Below, piece after piece: positions 17,267-27,711 of a stretch of 63,605 bases of DNA. Origin of the DNA: Ruminococcus sp. (GTDB lineage: Bacteria; Bacillota; Clostridia; Oscillospirales; Ruminococcaceae); assembly GCA_017523285.1 (NCBI GenBank), contig JAFWWU010000140.1, forward strand, positions 1 to 63,605, written 5' to 3'. A program made the position numbers and the translations under genes. How positions within the stretch are numbered: the stretch's first letter is position 1; each line of letters begins with the position of its first letter. The notes under the pieces are model-generated. The model did no database searches. It was given only the letters and a program-made list of their open reading frames with translations, and was not told the DNA's origin.

Positions 17267-17959
17267 ATGAGTTTATTTGTTATCGGAGATCTGCATCTTT
17301 GTTACGGAGTTCCCGATAAGACTATGGAAATCTTCGGCGGCTGGGATAATTATCAGCAGAGAATCATAGAAAACTGGCAGAATACAGTCAGCAAGGATGA
17401 TACTGTTGTTATTGCAGGTGATGTTTCATGGGGGATGTCGCTTGCTCAGGCGTATGAGGATTTCCGCATTATCAATGAGCTTCCCGGTACAAAGATTATT
17501 CTCAAGGGAAATCATGATTACTGGTGGACTACGAAAAACAAAATGGATAATTTTTTTGCAGAATCAGGGTTTGAAACGCTGAATATCCTGCATAACAATC
17601 ACTATGCGTACGGCAAATACGCTGTCTGCGGCACACGAGGCTGGGTAAATATGCCTGATGAGCCTGCTGATGCAAAAGTCCTGGGCAGAGAGGCGCAAAG
17701 GCTTGATGTTTCAATAAAATCAGCAATAGACGCAGGGCTTGAACCGATTGTATTTATGCATTATCCGCCTATTTTTGCAGGAAGCTTTAATTACGATATT
17801 CTTGATGTTCTTTACAGATATAAGATAAAACGCTGTTATTACGGTCATATTCACGGAGCAAAGGGACACTCTCTTGCAGTGAAAGGCTGTTATGATGATA
17901 TAGACTTTGCTCTTGTTTCGGGTGATTATCTACAATTTGTACCACTTAAAGTTGAATAA
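17267..17959 (+). CDS. Calcineurin-like metallophosphoesterase
   Basis: 230 aa with all the metal-binding motifs of the family: GDLHL near the start, GDVSWG, GNHDYWW, then HYPP and GHIHG near the C-terminus. No signal peptide, so cytoplasmic. The substrate is unknown. It follows thrC by 6 nt and has no strong ribosome site, suggesting coupling to the thrC reading frame, which the frameshift may disturb or leave intact. Confidence 0.88.
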   Translation: MSLFVIGDLHLCYGVPDKTMEIFGGWDNYQQRIIENWQNTVSKDDTVVIAGDVSWGMSLAQAYEDFRIINELPGTKIILKGNHDYWWTTKNKMDNFFAESGFETLNILHNNHYAYGKYAVCGTRGWVNMPDEPADAKVLGREAQRLDVSIKSAIDAGLEPIVFMHYPPIFAGSFNYDILDVLYRYKIKRCYYGHIHGAKGHSLAVKGCYDDIDFALVSGDYLQFVPLKVE

Positions 17960-18011
17960 ACTGTCGGTAATGTAGAAGTGAGCAAATTCTATAGAAAAGT
18001 AAATAAAAATA

Positions 18012-18020
18012 TGCTATAAT
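18012..18020 (+). promoter_or_regulatory. Extended -10 promoter of tig
   Basis: TGC-TATAAT (18012-18020) is an extended -10 with only a weak -35 (TAGAAA, 17992-17997), about 40 bp before the tig ATG. Confidence 0.55.
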
Positions 18021-18058
18021 TATATAGATATGTTTTGAAAATAATGGAGGATATACAT

Positions 18059-19372
18059 ATGAGTTTAAAATCATCAAACAAAACAGATGTTAACACTACT
18101 GAATTGTTAATTGAAATTGATGCAGCTACATTTGAAAATGCTGTTGAGGCTGCTTACCAGCGTCAGAAGAAGAACATTTCTCTTCCTGGCTTCAGAAAGG
18201 GTAAGGTTTCAAGAAAAATGGCAGAAAAGCAGTTCGGTGAAGGTGCATTCTACGAAGACGCTATCAACGCTCTTATCGGACCTGAAATCGATGCTGCTGT
18301 TAAGGAAACAAATCTCGTTCTCGTTGACAGACCATCAGTTGAACTCGTTTCAGTTGATAAGGAAAAGGGCGTAGAGCTTAAGGCTATCTGCGTTACAAAG
18401 CCTGAAATCGAAATCAGCGATTACAAGGGCATCAAGGCTGCTAAGAATGTTAAGGAAATCACAGATGAAGACATCGATTTCCAGATCAAGACAATCAGAC
18501 AGAGAAACGCAAGAATCGTTTCTGTTGACGATAGAGCTGCTCAGCTTGAAGATGAAGTTATCATCGATTTCGAAGGTTTCTTCGGCGATGAAGCATTTGA
18601 AGGCGGCAAGGGCGAAGATCACCCACTCCGTTTAGGCAGCGGTCAGTTCATTCCTGGATTTGAAGATCAGGTTGTTGGCCACAATATCGGCGATGAATTT
18701 GACGTAAACGTTACATTCCCTGAAAACTATCAGATGGAAGAATACGCTGGTAAGGAAGCTGTATTCAAGTGCAAGCTTAAGGCTATCAGCTATGAAGAAC
18801 TCCCAGAAATCAGCGATGAGCTTATCAAGGATGCTACTGAATTCGAAACAGTTGACGAATACAAGGCTGACATCAGAACAAAGCTTGAAGAAGCTGCTGT
18901 TAAGCAGGCTGAAACTTCATTCGAAAACGGCATCATGAATGCTATTATCGAAAAGATTGACTCACCAATCCCTAACTGCATGTTCGAGAGAAGAATTGAC
19001 GAGCTCGTTCAGAACTTCGATATGACACTCAGACAGCAGGGTATGAATCTTGATATCTACTTCCAGTACACAGGTATGGATATGGATTCATTCAGAGATA
19101 CACACAGAGAAAGAGCTATCAACGAAGTTAAGCTCAGACTCGGTCTTGAAAAGATTGCTGAAATCGAAAAGCTTGAAGTTTCAGAAGAATACATCAACAA
19201 GGGGCTTGCTGAAATTGCAGAAGCAAACAAGATGGATGTTGAAGCTGTTAAGAAGCTTATTCCTATGGAAGAATACAAGAACGACCTTCTCGTTCAGAAG
19301 GCTATCGAGCTTGTTAAGGAAAATGCTATTGTTGATAACACAATCGCAGAAAAGGCTGAGGACGCTGAATAA
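18059..19372 (+). CDS. tig: Trigger factor chaperone
   Basis: 437-aa ribosome-associated chaperone and peptidyl-prolyl isomerase. The ribosome-docking signature LPGFRKGKV is present in the N-terminal domain. A central FKBP-like domain (EVIIDFEGFFGDEAFEGG to AVFKCKL) and a helical C-terminal arm domain follow. ATG 18059 has GGAGG 8 nt upstream and is preferred over 18035. The gene precedes clpP-clpX, as in many bacteria. Confidence 0.96.
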   Translation: MSLKSSNKTDVNTTELLIEIDAATFENAVEAAYQRQKKNISLPGFRKGKVSRKMAEKQFGEGAFYEDAINALIGPEIDAAVKETNLVLVDRPSVELVSVDKEKGVELKAICVTKPEIEISDYKGIKAAKNVKEITDEDIDFQIKTIRQRNARIVSVDDRAAQLEDEVIIDFEGFFGDEAFEGGKGEDHPLRLGSGQFIPGFEDQVVGHNIGDEFDVNVTFPENYQMEEYAGKEAVFKCKLKAISYEELPEISDELIKDATEFETVDEYKADIRTKLEEAAVKQAETSFENGIMNAIIEKIDSPIPNCMFERRIDELVQNFDMTLRQQGMNLDIYFQYTGMDMDSFRDTHRERAINEVKLRLGLEKIAEIEKLEVSEEYINKGLAEIAEANKMDVEAVKKLIPMEEYKNDLLVQKAIELVKENAIVDNTIAEKAEDAE

Positions 19373-19420
19373 TTGAATTCACATTCTTATCCTTAGAATT
19401 GAATTAACATAAGAAATTTG

Positions 19421-19544
19421 TCCCACAATAAAATAGCACATACTGTGTTCAGGGTGCTTACAATATTACACTGCGCAGTTTAATCTTATGATTTGCAGTG
19501 CAGAGCATGTTGTTTCCTGTCGCTTTATGCGCTTTATTGTGGGA
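19421..19544 (+). ncRNA. Candidate structured RNA or leader between tig and clpP
   Basis: A perfect 12-bp closing stem, TCCCACAATAAA (19421-19432)/TTTATTGTGGGA (19533-19544), encloses 100 nt with further hairpins: AGCAC/GTGCT near 19435-19459 and CACTGC/GCAGTG near 19471-19503. The layout suggests a multibranch RNA fold, 40 nt before the clpP start. A small mobile element with terminal repeats is the alternative. Confidence 0.5.
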
Positions 19545-19583
19545 TTTTGATTTACTCAAATACTTTTGAAAGGGCGTTGAATT

Positions 19584-20174
19584 ATGAGCAGTTTAGTACC
19601 TTATGTAATAGAACAGACAAGCAGAGGTGAAAGATCTTACGATATTTTCTCACGCTTGCTCAATGACAGAATTATTATGCTTTCAGACCAGGTAAACGAT
19701 GCAACTGCAAGCCTTGTTGTTGCTCAGCTTCTTTATCTTGAAAGTCAGGATTCTGAAAAGGATATTTCACTTTATATAAACAGCCCCGGTGGTTCAATTA
19801 CCGCAGGTATGGCAATTTATGACACAATGCAGTATATCAAATGTGATGTTTCAACAATCTGTATCGGTATGGCTGCTTCTATGGGTGCTTTTCTTCTTGC
19901 AGCAGGTGCTAAGGGCAAGAGAATTGCTCTCCCTAACAGCGAAATAATGATTCATCAGCCACTTATTTCAGGCGGTCTTCAGGGACAGTGTACTGATATT
20001 AAGATTCACTCTGACCACCTTGTTAAAACACGTCTGAAGATGAATAAGATGCTCTCTGAATTTACAGGTAAGCCTCTTGAACAGATTGAACTCGATACTG
20101 AGCGTGATAATTATATGACAGCTCAGGAAGCAATGGATTATGGTCTGATTGATAAGGTTATTACAAAGAGGTAA
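19584..20174 (+). CDS. clpP: ATP-dependent Clp protease proteolytic subunit
   Basis: 196-aa ClpP with the serine-protease triad Ser99 (MAASMG), His124 (MIHQP) and Asp175 (ERDN), plus YINSPGGS. Fourteen copies form the chamber that degrades proteins unfolded by ClpX, which is encoded 9 bases downstream. AAAGGG lies upstream of the ATG. No CtsR-like operator was recognised. Confidence 0.97.
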   Translation: MSSLVPYVIEQTSRGERSYDIFSRLLNDRIIMLSDQVNDATASLVVAQLLYLESQDSEKDISLYINSPGGSITAGMAIYDTMQYIKCDVSTICIGMAASMGAFLLAAGAKGKRIALPNSEIMIHQPLISGGLQGQCTDIKIHSDHLVKTRLKMNKMLSEFTGKPLEQIELDTERDNYMTAQEAMDYGLIDKVITKR

Positions 20175-20182
20175 TTGAAAAA

Positions 20183-21457
20183 ATGGCTAATAGTAGTTTT
20201 AAATCCTGCAGCTTTTGCGGCAAGGGTGAAAATATGGTAAATAGTATGCTTTCAGCTGCAGATGTAAATATCTGTGACGAGTGTGTATGCTATTGCTATG
20301 AAATGATTTTCGGACCTACCTCCACAAAGGCTCATCGTAAAGCCTCTAAGGCTGATAAAAATAAGAAGCCTTCTTCTATGAAGCTTCTTAAACCGACTGA
20401 AATCAAGGCTTTTCTTGACGATTACGTTATCGGTCAGGATGAGGCTAAGATTTCTCTTGCTGTTTCCGTTTATAATCATTATAAGCGTATTCTCAGTCAG
20501 GATGAGGAATCTGATGACGAGGTTGAGCTTCAGAAGAGTAATGTTCTTCTGCTCGGACCTACAGGTGTCGGTAAGACATTCCTTGCACAGACACTTGCAA
20601 AGCTTCTCAATGTTCCGTTTGCAATTGCAGACGCTACAACAATCACAGAGGCAGGCTATGTAGGTGATGACGTTGAAAACGTATTGCTTCGTCTTATTCA
20701 GGCTGCAGATTATGATGTAGAAGCGGCAGAGCGTGGTATTATCTATATTGATGAAATTGATAAGATTGCAAGAAAATCTGAAAACACATCACTTACAAGA
20801 GATGTAAGCGGCGAGGGTGTACAGCAGGCTCTCCTCAAGATTATTGAGGGTACTGTTTCAAATGTTCCGCCACAGGGTGGAAGAAAGCATCCTAATCAGG
20901 AGTTTATCCATATCAATACAAAAAATATTCTCTTTATCTGCGGCGGTGCTTTTGACGGGCTTGAAAAGGCAATTCAGAAGCGTATCGGCAAGGCTTCAAT
21001 CGGCTTTGGCGGTGAAATCACTGCAAAGAAAAGTGAAATGGAAAATATATTCAAGCATGTTGTTCCTAAGGACCTTATAAAATTCGGTATGGTGCCTGAA
21101 TTTATCGGTAGACTTCCGATTATTACTGTATTGAATGAGCTTGACGAGGAATCACTTGCAAGAATTCTCACAGAGCCTAAAAATGCTCTTATCAAGCAGT
21201 ATAAGAAGCTTTTTGCTTATGATGATATAGAGCTTGAGGTTGAGGATGACGCATTAATTGCAATTGCAAAGAAAGCAATAGCTCAGAAAACAGGTGCAAG
21301 AGGTCTGCGTTCAATTCTTGAAGGCATACTTATGGATACAATGTATAAAGTTCCATCTGACGGAAGCATTGCAAAGGTAACAGTTACAGCTGAATGTGTT
21401 ACAGAGGGTACAGCTCCGATACTGACAAACAGAAGAAATAAGGTTGTAAACCTTTAA
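20183..21457 (+). CDS. clpX: ATP-dependent Clp protease ATP-binding subunit ClpX
   Basis: 424-aa AAA+ unfoldase. The N-terminal zinc-binding domain has two CxxC pairs (CSFCGK and CDECVC); Walker A GPTGVGKT starts at 125; the pore loop GYVGDD and Walker [10 protein letters not shown] follow. It feeds substrates to ClpP. It ends 7 nt before a strong hairpin. Confidence 0.97.
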   Translation: MANSSFKSCSFCGKGENMVNSMLSAADVNICDECVCYCYEMIFGPTSTKAHRKASKADKNKKPSSMKLLKPTEIKAFLDDYVIGQDEAKISLAVSVYNHYKRILSQDEESDDEVELQKSNVLLLGPTGVGKTFLAQTLAKLLNVPFAIADATTITEAGYVGDDVENVLLRLIQAADYDVEAAERGIIYIDEIDKIARKSENTSLTRDVSGEGVQQALLKIIEGTVSNVPPQGGRKHPNQEFIHINTKNILFICGGAFDGLEKAIQKRIGKASIGFGGEITAKKSEMENIFKHVVPKDLIKFGMVPEFIGRLPIITVLNELDEESLARILTEPKNALIKQYKKLFAYDDIELEVEDDALIAIAKKAIAQKTGARGLRSILEGILMDTMYKVPSDGSIAKVTVTAECVTEGTAPILTNRRNKVVNL

Positions 21458-21463
21458 TAAATC

Positions 21464-21496
21464 AAGGGCGGATAATTGATATCCGCCCTTTTGTTT
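21464..21496 (+). terminator. Terminator after clpX
   Basis: AAGGGCGGAT (21464-21473) pairs with ATCCGCCCTT (21481-21490), followed by T-rich TTGTTTT. It separates clpX from the convergent transport operon. Confidence 0.85.
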
Positions 21497-21502
21497 TGCA
21501 TA

Positions 21503-22438
21503 TTAACTTACAATTCCTGAATTTACAATGCTTTCGGTAAAATATTTCTGCAGATAGCAGTATAAAATGAGAAGTGGAGCTATTGAAATAAGACAGCCTG
21601 CCTGCATCCATACAATCTGCTCTCTGGGGCTTATCTGTACTGAAGCGTCATTGAAAAGCATCATACTGAGATGGGAATCAAGGTTTTTCAGCATCAGCCC
21701 GATAGTCTGATTATTTGTGAAGAATGTAGAGCTTACATAGGAATCATTCCAGTAAAAGACTATTGAAAAGAGAAATGCTGTAATTATGAATGATATTGAA
21801 TTAGGAAGCATTACTCTGATAAAAGCACCGAATGGTGAACAGCCGTCAAGACAAGCGGCATCTTCAAGTTCTTTAGGTAATCCCTTGAAAAACTGCATGA
21901 AAATAAGAATAATAAGTCCTGAACGTATGCCGTTTCCGAGAAGTGCAGGAAGATACATACAAGCAAAAGTGTCTATGAGGTTAACAGAGAAAACACCCTT
22001 TATTCCGAAATATCTGAACTGTGTATACAGAGGGAGTGAAATAACCTGTACAGGTACAAGAATCATAAAAATCAGAATACCAAGCATAAGCTTTTTTCCT
22101 CTGAATTTAAATCTTGCAAAGCCGTATCCAGTAACTGCACATGACATAACCTGAACAATACAGCAACCGATATTCAGCACAAGAGTATTATAAAGCGTTT
22201 CACCGAAATTCATAGCCTCAATAGTTTCCTTAATTATATCAAGGGTAAAATTTCTCGGAATCCACATAACAGTCGGATCATTCATATCAGAACGCTCTCT
22301 GAAAGAACAGCTTATCATATATATAATAGGGTAAAGAATTACAAAGCTAAGCCCGATTAAAATCAGAGTCCTGAAAAAGCGTATGAGAAAATCAGTCGCC
22401 TGAGTTTTTCTCCGATATTTTTTTAAATCATCGGTCAC
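21503..22438 (-). CDS. Carbohydrate ABC permease, MalG type (second pair)
   Basis: 311 aa with six membrane segments and the cytoplasmic EAA loop (ELEDAACLDGCSPFGAFIRV) that docks the ATPase. It starts at GTG 22438, 8 nt after AGGAGG. It is the last gene of an eight-gene operon and follows its MalF-type partner by 3 nt. This pair has no binding protein of its own nearby, so it may share the operon's large binding protein or serve another step. Confidence 0.9.
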   Translation of the reverse strand: MTDDLKKYRRKTQATDFLIRFFRTLILIGLSFVILYPIIYMISCSFRERSDMNDPTVMWIPRNFTLDIIKETIEAMNFGETLYNTLVLNIGCCIVQVMSCAVTGYGFARFKFRGKKLMLGILIFMILVPVQVISLPLYTQFRYFGIKGVFSVNLIDTFACMYLPALLGNGIRSGLIILIFMQFFKGLPKELEDAACLDGCSPFGAFIRVMLPNSISFIITAFLFSIVFYWNDSYVSSTFFTNNQTIGLMLKNLDSHLSMMLFNDASVQISPREQIVWMQAGCLISIAPLLILYCYLQKYFTESIVNSGIVS

Positions 22439-22441
22439 TTT

Positions 22442-23344
22442 TTAAGCCTCCTCGTTTCCGTAATAAATCCATTTTCTTGAAATAAACGTAATAACACCAA
22501 TAACCGCAAGAACAACTCCGAAATAAATCCATGACATTGCCGCCGAAAGTCCGAAATTAAGGTCGTTTCTTATTTCAAATATTCTTTTCATAACGGCATT
22601 TGTCGGATTTGTAAAGGCGTCAATGAATGTAAAAATAAAATTTGCAAGTATAAACGGACTAACATAAGGAAATGTAATTTTCCAGAAATAATCCCAAGAA
22701 GTAGCTCCCTCAATAACTGCGGCTTCTTTTGCAGATACTGGAATATTCTGCAGTGCAGCAAGAAAAATAATAATCTGTATTCCCGAACTCCACACAATAG
22801 AAAAGATATTATCCGTTATCAAGGTGATATATGTATTCATATTCTCGGTGATACCATAAATTCCGAGAAACTGCAAAAGCTCGCCGAGCAGATTATTTGA
22901 AAAAAGCGTTGAAAACTGCTCAGCATTCATATTGCCGGTATCAGCCATATCCCCGCTTATAATGCTGTAAACAGGACCGCTTGCAATTATAACAGGCAGG
23001 AAGAAAACTGCTCTGAAAAATGTTCTTCCTCTGAATTTATTATTAAGAAGTACGGCAATAAAAAGCGAAAATATGAGTATAAGCGGAGTTTTCCATATAG
23101 TTTCTTTCAGAGTAGACCATAAAACAGAGCTGTATTTTCTATCAGAAAACAGAGCGTTATAATAGTTTTCTATTCCCGTAAATGATGTTGCAAGGCTTTT
23201 TTCGCCGATAGTAACATCGCTGACAGAATAAATAAGAGATTTTACAAGCGGAATAAGGAAAAATATTACTGTTCCGATAATCCATAATGAAACAAAGCCA
23301 TAGCCATAAAGCTCTTTTCTTTTTTCATAGCTTTTTTTCTTCAT
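22442..23344 (-). CDS. Carbohydrate ABC permease, MalF/UgpA type (second pair)
   Basis: 300 aa with a basic N-terminus, six predicted helices and the EAA loop (KEAAVIEGATSWDYFWKITF). A periplasmic-side loop between helices (about 125-170) is longer than usual. AGGAGG overlaps the end of the upstream DUF5696-like gene, implying coupled translation. Confidence 0.9.
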   Translation of the reverse strand: MKKKSYEKRKELYGYGFVSLWIIGTVIFFLIPLVKSLIYSVSDVTIGEKSLATSFTGIENYYNALFSDRKYSSVLWSTLKETIWKTPLILIFSLFIAVLLNNKFRGRTFFRAVFFLPVIIASGPVYSIISGDMADTGNMNAEQFSTLFSNNLLGELLQFLGIYGITENMNTYITLITDNIFSIVWSSGIQIIIFLAALQNIPVSAKEAAVIEGATSWDYFWKITFPYVSPFILANFIFTFIDAFTNPTNAVMKRIFEIRNDLNFGLSAAMSWIYFGVVLAVIGVITFISRKWIYYGNEEA

Positions 23345-23349
23345 CAGAA

Positions 23350-25587
23350 TTAAAAACCTCCTTTTTCAGCATATTCTGAAAGTTTAATGATATTTCCGTT
23401 TACGCTTATTGTTTTATTTGAAAAATCAACGGAAATAACTGTTCCGTCTGAATAAGTTGTTACAGCGACACTGCCATTTTTATAATAATCAGTGATAATG
23501 CAGTCGCTCACATCTGAAAGAATATCGGAAACAAGAGCATATTGCTTTGAAGCGGCAGAAGTCCAGCCGATGTAATTTGCATAATAAAGCGTGTCAAGCG
23601 AAGTATCGGTGATTGCGGATGTATCCTCATAAATCATATCATAGCTCAGATTGCTTCCTGCAGAAATCGCATTCAGAATGAGATTTTCAGCGTCAGCAGA
23701 ACTGTTTACAGGAATTGTCGAATAAGGAATAACTCCATGCAGAACAAGCTGAATAAAAGGAATATCCTCATCAAAAATATCAAATCTGCTTGAAGAAAGC
23801 GGTAGATTCTTGATATGACTTACATAAGGGAAAGCGTAAGCATTTGCGCTGTCTGCAAGAATAGAATTTTCAAGACTTTCATTGATTTCGGCATAGCTGT
23901 TTTCAAGAATATCCATAGCTTTGAAGCGTGAAATATTCTTCTTGCCGTAATCTCCGTAGAGAGTTGAAGTCATATCTCCGAGAGAAACACCGTTTATATT
24001 CTTTTCAGAATAGTTTTCGGCAATATCCGAGTAAACCTCGCTGAATTGTGACGGAGAAAGAAGCGACATAGGCTTTTTCAGTTCATTTTTTACACCATAG
24101 GCATAATCATAGCTTACAATTTTTGAATATGAGCCTGAAATCCTCATACTTGTATCGCTGAAAGGATTAAATCCACCGCCCGAATATAAAGCCTTATTAT
24201 TTACAGAGGGATAAAGCTCGATGTTGTTTGATTCGGCGTAATCACAAAGTGAATTGAAATTCTTTTTACCGCCGAGTACAGAAGCAGGCTTTGCCTTGCA
24301 GTCGATTTTCTCGGAAATTCCCGCATTTGTCCAGTTATTGTATGAAAGCACAATGCTTTCAGTACCGTTATTATTCAGAGCAGAGAGTATTTCCTCTGTC
24401 TGTGAAAAGCTTGTGACGGATTTTTTCATTGAAACTGGAATACCAAGCAGAGAAGTCTTTTTCATAGTACCGCCGTAAACATCAAGGTAAAGCGGAGCGT
24501 AGTCATGTTTGGTCTTTACCGTAACATTTTCATTTTCAATAAGATATTGTCTGTAACGCTCTGCAATATCGGTATAGTCTGCGTTTTCCTTTGAAATAGG
24601 ATAATAAAGCACTTCAATATCATCGGATTTTATTTTTCCGCCCTCAAATACAGTAAGCTTAGAGCCGAGATTTCCGGCCATATAATAAGTATCGGTATCT
24701 CTCAGTCTGAATGAAAAACTGCATAAATTATAATCGGTTTTTGACTGCTTTGAAACAGCCGCATTGAGCTGTGCATTTGAGTCACCCTCAGAAGCCACAA
24801 CAAGCAGAGCATTATCCTCTTTTACAATTCCGTACATATTGAGGTATACCTGCTGTGTAACAGCACCTTTTGTATTGGGTACAGCAGTTATATCATCACC
24901 GTAAACTCTTTGGGAATAGCTGTCAGAGTTTATTTTTCCGTTGTTGAAATCAATAATTGCACCGCTTCCGTCAGGTATGACAAAATATCCGTTTTCATCA
25001 GCTGAGCCTGCGCCAAAGCTTCCGAGCAGAGTTATTTCGGTAGCGATATTATCTGTGTTTGTTTCTTCAATTTCAGATGTTTTAAGCTTTGCTTTAAGAT
25101 GGTCGTTTTCGAGAGTATATTCAACGCTATATCTGAATCCTGCGGCTTTAAAATGGTAGGTTACCCTTATTCCGTTATTGATATCCTCAACGAAAATACT
25201 GCATTTTGCATCGTTTGAGCGAAGCGTCTTTGTATTTCTTTCAGCAGGAATTCCGTATTTTAATATGCTTGAAGAACGAAGCTCATTTATAAGCAGGGGA
25301 GTAGCAGTAGTATCCTTGTCGTAGTTAACAGGCGATGACCACCATATATACCCTGTTTTCTTGTTTTCAATACCGATTAAAGCTGTTTTATAATCGGCAA
25401 GCATACGATAGAGTTCATTTTCGCAAACGCATTTTATTTCAGAAGTTATGTTGTTTACCGATGGCGAATCCGCATAATAAATGTTATCCGATGAAACCAA
25501 AGAGCAGTATCTGCTTTCTTTTAGAGCGGATGAAGCTGTATTAAGCAGTAAAAAAGCTGAAAGAAATATAAGCGGATATTTTTTCAT
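23350..25587 (-). CDS. Secreted DUF5696-like protein
   Basis: 745 aa beginning with a signal peptide (KKYPLIFLSAFLLLNTASSA). The rest resembles the DUF5696 family: beta-rich N-terminal half, then a probable TIM-barrel-like half with motifs such as LYLDVYGG, VLSYNNWTNAG and GVSLGDMTSTLYGDYG that suggest a glycoside-hydrolase fold. Catalysis is not established. ATG 25587 is chosen with GAGGTGA upstream; GTG 25599 overlaps that site. It lies between a YIP1 gene and a permease pair, so it probably acts outside the cell on the transported glycan. Confidence 0.75.
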   Translation of the reverse strand: MKKYPLIFLSAFLLLNTASSALKESRYCSLVSSDNIYYADSPSVNNITSEIKCVCENELYRMLADYKTALIGIENKKTGYIWWSSPVNYDKDTTATPLLINELRSSSILKYGIPAERNTKTLRSNDAKCSIFVEDINNGIRVTYHFKAAGFRYSVEYTLENDHLKAKLKTSEIEETNTDNIATEITLLGSFGAGSADENGYFVIPDGSGAIIDFNNGKINSDSYSQRVYGDDITAVPNTKGAVTQQVYLNMYGIVKEDNALLVVASEGDSNAQLNAAVSKQSKTDYNLCSFSFRLRDTDTYYMAGNLGSKLTVFEGGKIKSDDIEVLYYPISKENADYTDIAERYRQYLIENENVTVKTKHDYAPLYLDVYGGTMKKTSLLGIPVSMKKSVTSFSQTEEILSALNNNGTESIVLSYNNWTNAGISEKIDCKAKPASVLGGKKNFNSLCDYAESNNIELYPSVNNKALYSGGGFNPFSDTSMRISGSYSKIVSYDYAYGVKNELKKPMSLLSPSQFSEVYSDIAENYSEKNINGVSLGDMTSTLYGDYGKKNISRFKAMDILENSYAEINESLENSILADSANAYAFPYVSHIKNLPLSSSRFDIFDEDIPFIQLVLHGVIPYSTIPVNSSADAENLILNAISAGSNLSYDMIYEDTSAITDTSLDTLYYANYIGWTSAASKQYALVSDILSDVSDCIITDYYKNGSVAVTTYSDGTVISVDFSNKTISVNGNIIKLSEYAEKGGF

Positions 25588-25600
25588 CTGATAAATCACC

Positions 25601-26230
25601 TCAAACCTTTATTCTGTATGATATTTCAGAGAATACAGAATAAACAAAAACATAAATCTGCTGTATAAGCGATAAAAGAAGAATAAGCAGGAAAAGGATT
25701 ATAAACATAGCGGCAAGAGTAAGCAATACGGCAAAAAGCGTTTTTGCAAGCGAAAATCCGTGGACTGCTTTAACAGCTGATAAAAGAAGAATTCCCGTCC
25801 ATAATGTGCCGATGATTTTGATTATAAGCATAAAAATATACTCATCCTGCACGAGAATGTGCGAAAGAACAACATTGATATAAAGCTGTGATATATACGG
25901 AATAAGCGCATAAGAGCAGTAAATCCATATTTTTTTCATTGAACCTTCGCCGTCAAGTACAGAGCATACAGCACGATTGCCGACAACCCATACGATGAAA
26001 AGTACAACGCTTTTTACAAAGTAAGGAACAATATTAAAGATTTTGTCATCGGGAAATCTGAACTGATATCCATATAATCTTCCGTCTGCAATTACTCCGA
26101 AAAAGAAAAGAGCAAGAATAATAAACGATATTTTTACAGAGCCCTGCTTTTTCCATTTAAGGTCATCAAAACCCTCAAAAACGTGAAAAACAGTATGTTT
26201 AACCCATTGTCTTTCCGTAAGATTAAGCAA
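25601..26230 (-). CDS. YIP1-family integral membrane protein
   Basis: 209 aa with about five hydrophobic segments typical of the YIP1 domain. It starts at TTG 26230, 8 nt after GGAG, right behind the NHL gene stop. The N-terminal TERQWVKHTVFHVFEGFDDLKWK is cytoplasmic. YIP1 proteins recur with NHL and DUF5696 genes in sugar-transport operons. Its role is unknown. Confidence 0.75.
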   Translation of the reverse strand: MLNLTERQWVKHTVFHVFEGFDDLKWKKQGSVKISFIILALFFFGVIADGRLYGYQFRFPDDKIFNIVPYFVKSVVLFIVWVVGNRAVCSVLDGEGSMKKIWIYCSYALIPYISQLYINVVLSHILVQDEYIFMLIIKIIGTLWTGILLLSAVKAVHGFSLAKTLFAVLLTLAAMFIILFLLILLLSLIQQIYVFVYSVFSEISYRIKV

Positions 26231-26235
26231 ATAAA

Positions 26236-27708
26236 TCAGCTCCGTTTCCTGTGAGTTTTTCTGAGTTTTTTGATTGCAAAAATAAGTGAGGGAATGGTGA
26301 TTAACGCAAATATAATCAGCGGAAAATTCTTTTTCAGAAATTCATTTCTTAGTCCCTCAAAAGCCTTATTGTAATAATATGAAGAACGTGCAAGCTCCGC
26401 ATATTTCATAGCACCCTCGTAGTCGTTTTTTCTGAGCAGAGCAACTGATATTCCAAGATGTGCCATACGATAATTCCCGTCATATCTAAGAACCTCATAC
26501 CAAGGCTCAAGTGCCTCCTCATAAAGCCCGTCATTATAAAGCGAGATAGCCTTATGAACTGTTTTTCCAAATTGTGTTTTCCTGAAAACAGTAACAGTAT
26601 TTTTCATACCGTCAGCGACATAAAGCATATCACCGAAAGATTCAATCGCAGTAACCTGATTGCTGAAACCGCCTGTCTGCTTTGCCTTTGTGCCCATAAT
26701 AAAGAGCAGGTTACATTCCTCATCATATTGGAAAATGCGTCCTGTTGTAAGGTCAAGACAGTTTATATATCCTCCTGATGAAATATCAATATCTGTAATT
26801 TTAGTGTGATAATATGTATTTTCCGAAGAATCATAAACAGGAGTTATATCACCATACTGAACTTCCTTATCTGCAAAGATGTTTTTTCCTGCCGAGTTGA
26901 TTTTCTTTAAAATATCGGTATACTGTGAAACTGATTGCGTACAGGTATAAATAAAACCCTTTTCGTCAATATCAAAATTCGTTATGGCACTCGGAATGTT
27001 TCGTTCCTGACGTGCTTTTTTCTTATCGGTAGAAAAAAGCTTTTTCATAAATGTATCAATTGTTTCGGGAGCAGAATCAACACGATTAGCACCATAAAAG
27101 CCAAGAAATTCATTGCTCGGACTGAACATTGCCGCACCCGATGTGATGTTTCCGAGAGCAACATATACATTCCCTGCATTATCTGACAGAACCTTAAGCG
27201 GATTAAATGTATTCTGAGTATAGATAACAGATTCAGGCTTTTTTATTTCTGAAATAACATTACATTCAGAGTCAGCAATAAGAACTCTTGAATTTTCCGA
27301 ATCTGCAATATAAATCATATCTCTTTCATCTGAAATATAAATCCCCATAGGCTTAGAGAGCGTAGTTTCAGAGCCGTCAGAATAGCGGAATGTATCATAT
27401 ATATCCGTAACAGTATCAAGCTCTGAATTCAGCACGACAATGCGGTTATTGTTTGTATCGGTTATATATACTGCTCCGTCAGCGTCAACAAATATATCGT
27501 TCGGAGAGCTGAAATCAGATATCCCGAGAGAATTTCCCGAAACTGATTTTTCAGCTGTATATCCTGCTTGTGAGGGAATTGCAGAACCGTTACTGTCATA
27601 ATTATAAACATCATAAGGTTCATCTGCAAAAGCTGTAAAGCAAAACGTCTGAAATGAAAATACAGCTGTCAGAATCACAAGCGAGGTAATTGCAAATATT
27701 TTTCTCAT
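26236..27708 (-). CDS. Membrane-anchored NHL-repeat protein with TPR-like helices
   Basis: 490 aa. Signal peptide (1-29, ending FADEP), then at least four NHL beta-propeller repeats such as PNDIFVDADGAVYITDTNNN and KPMGIYISDERDMIYIADSE. A short TPR-like region follows (YNDGLYEEALEPWYEVLR), then a C-terminal membrane helix (about 463-480) and a basic tail. It is probably an extracellular propeller that senses or binds ligand beside the transporter. The position between two permease sets is characteristic, not coincidental. Confidence 0.8.
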   Translation of the reverse strand: MRKIFAITSLVILTAVFSFQTFCFTAFADEPYDVYNYDSNGSAIPSQAGYTAEKSVSGNSLGISDFSSPNDIFVDADGAVYITDTNNNRIVVLNSELDTVTDIYDTFRYSDGSETTLSKPMGIYISDERDMIYIADSENSRVLIADSECNVISEIKKPESVIYTQNTFNPLKVLSDNAGNVYVALGNITSGAAMFSPSNEFLGFYGANRVDSAPETIDTFMKKLFSTDKKKARQERNIPSAITNFDIDEKGFIYTCTQSVSQYTDILKKINSAGKNIFADKEVQYGDITPVYDSSENTYYHTKITDIDISSGGYINCLDLTTGRIFQYDEECNLLFIMGTKAKQTGGFSNQVTAIESFGDMLYVADGMKNTVTVFRKTQFGKTVHKAISLYNDGLYEEALEPWYEVLRYDGNYRMAHLGISVALLRKNDYEGAMKYAELARSSYYYNKAFEGLRNEFLKKNFPLIIFALITIPSLIFAIKKLRKTHRKRS

Positions 27709-27711
27709 AAT

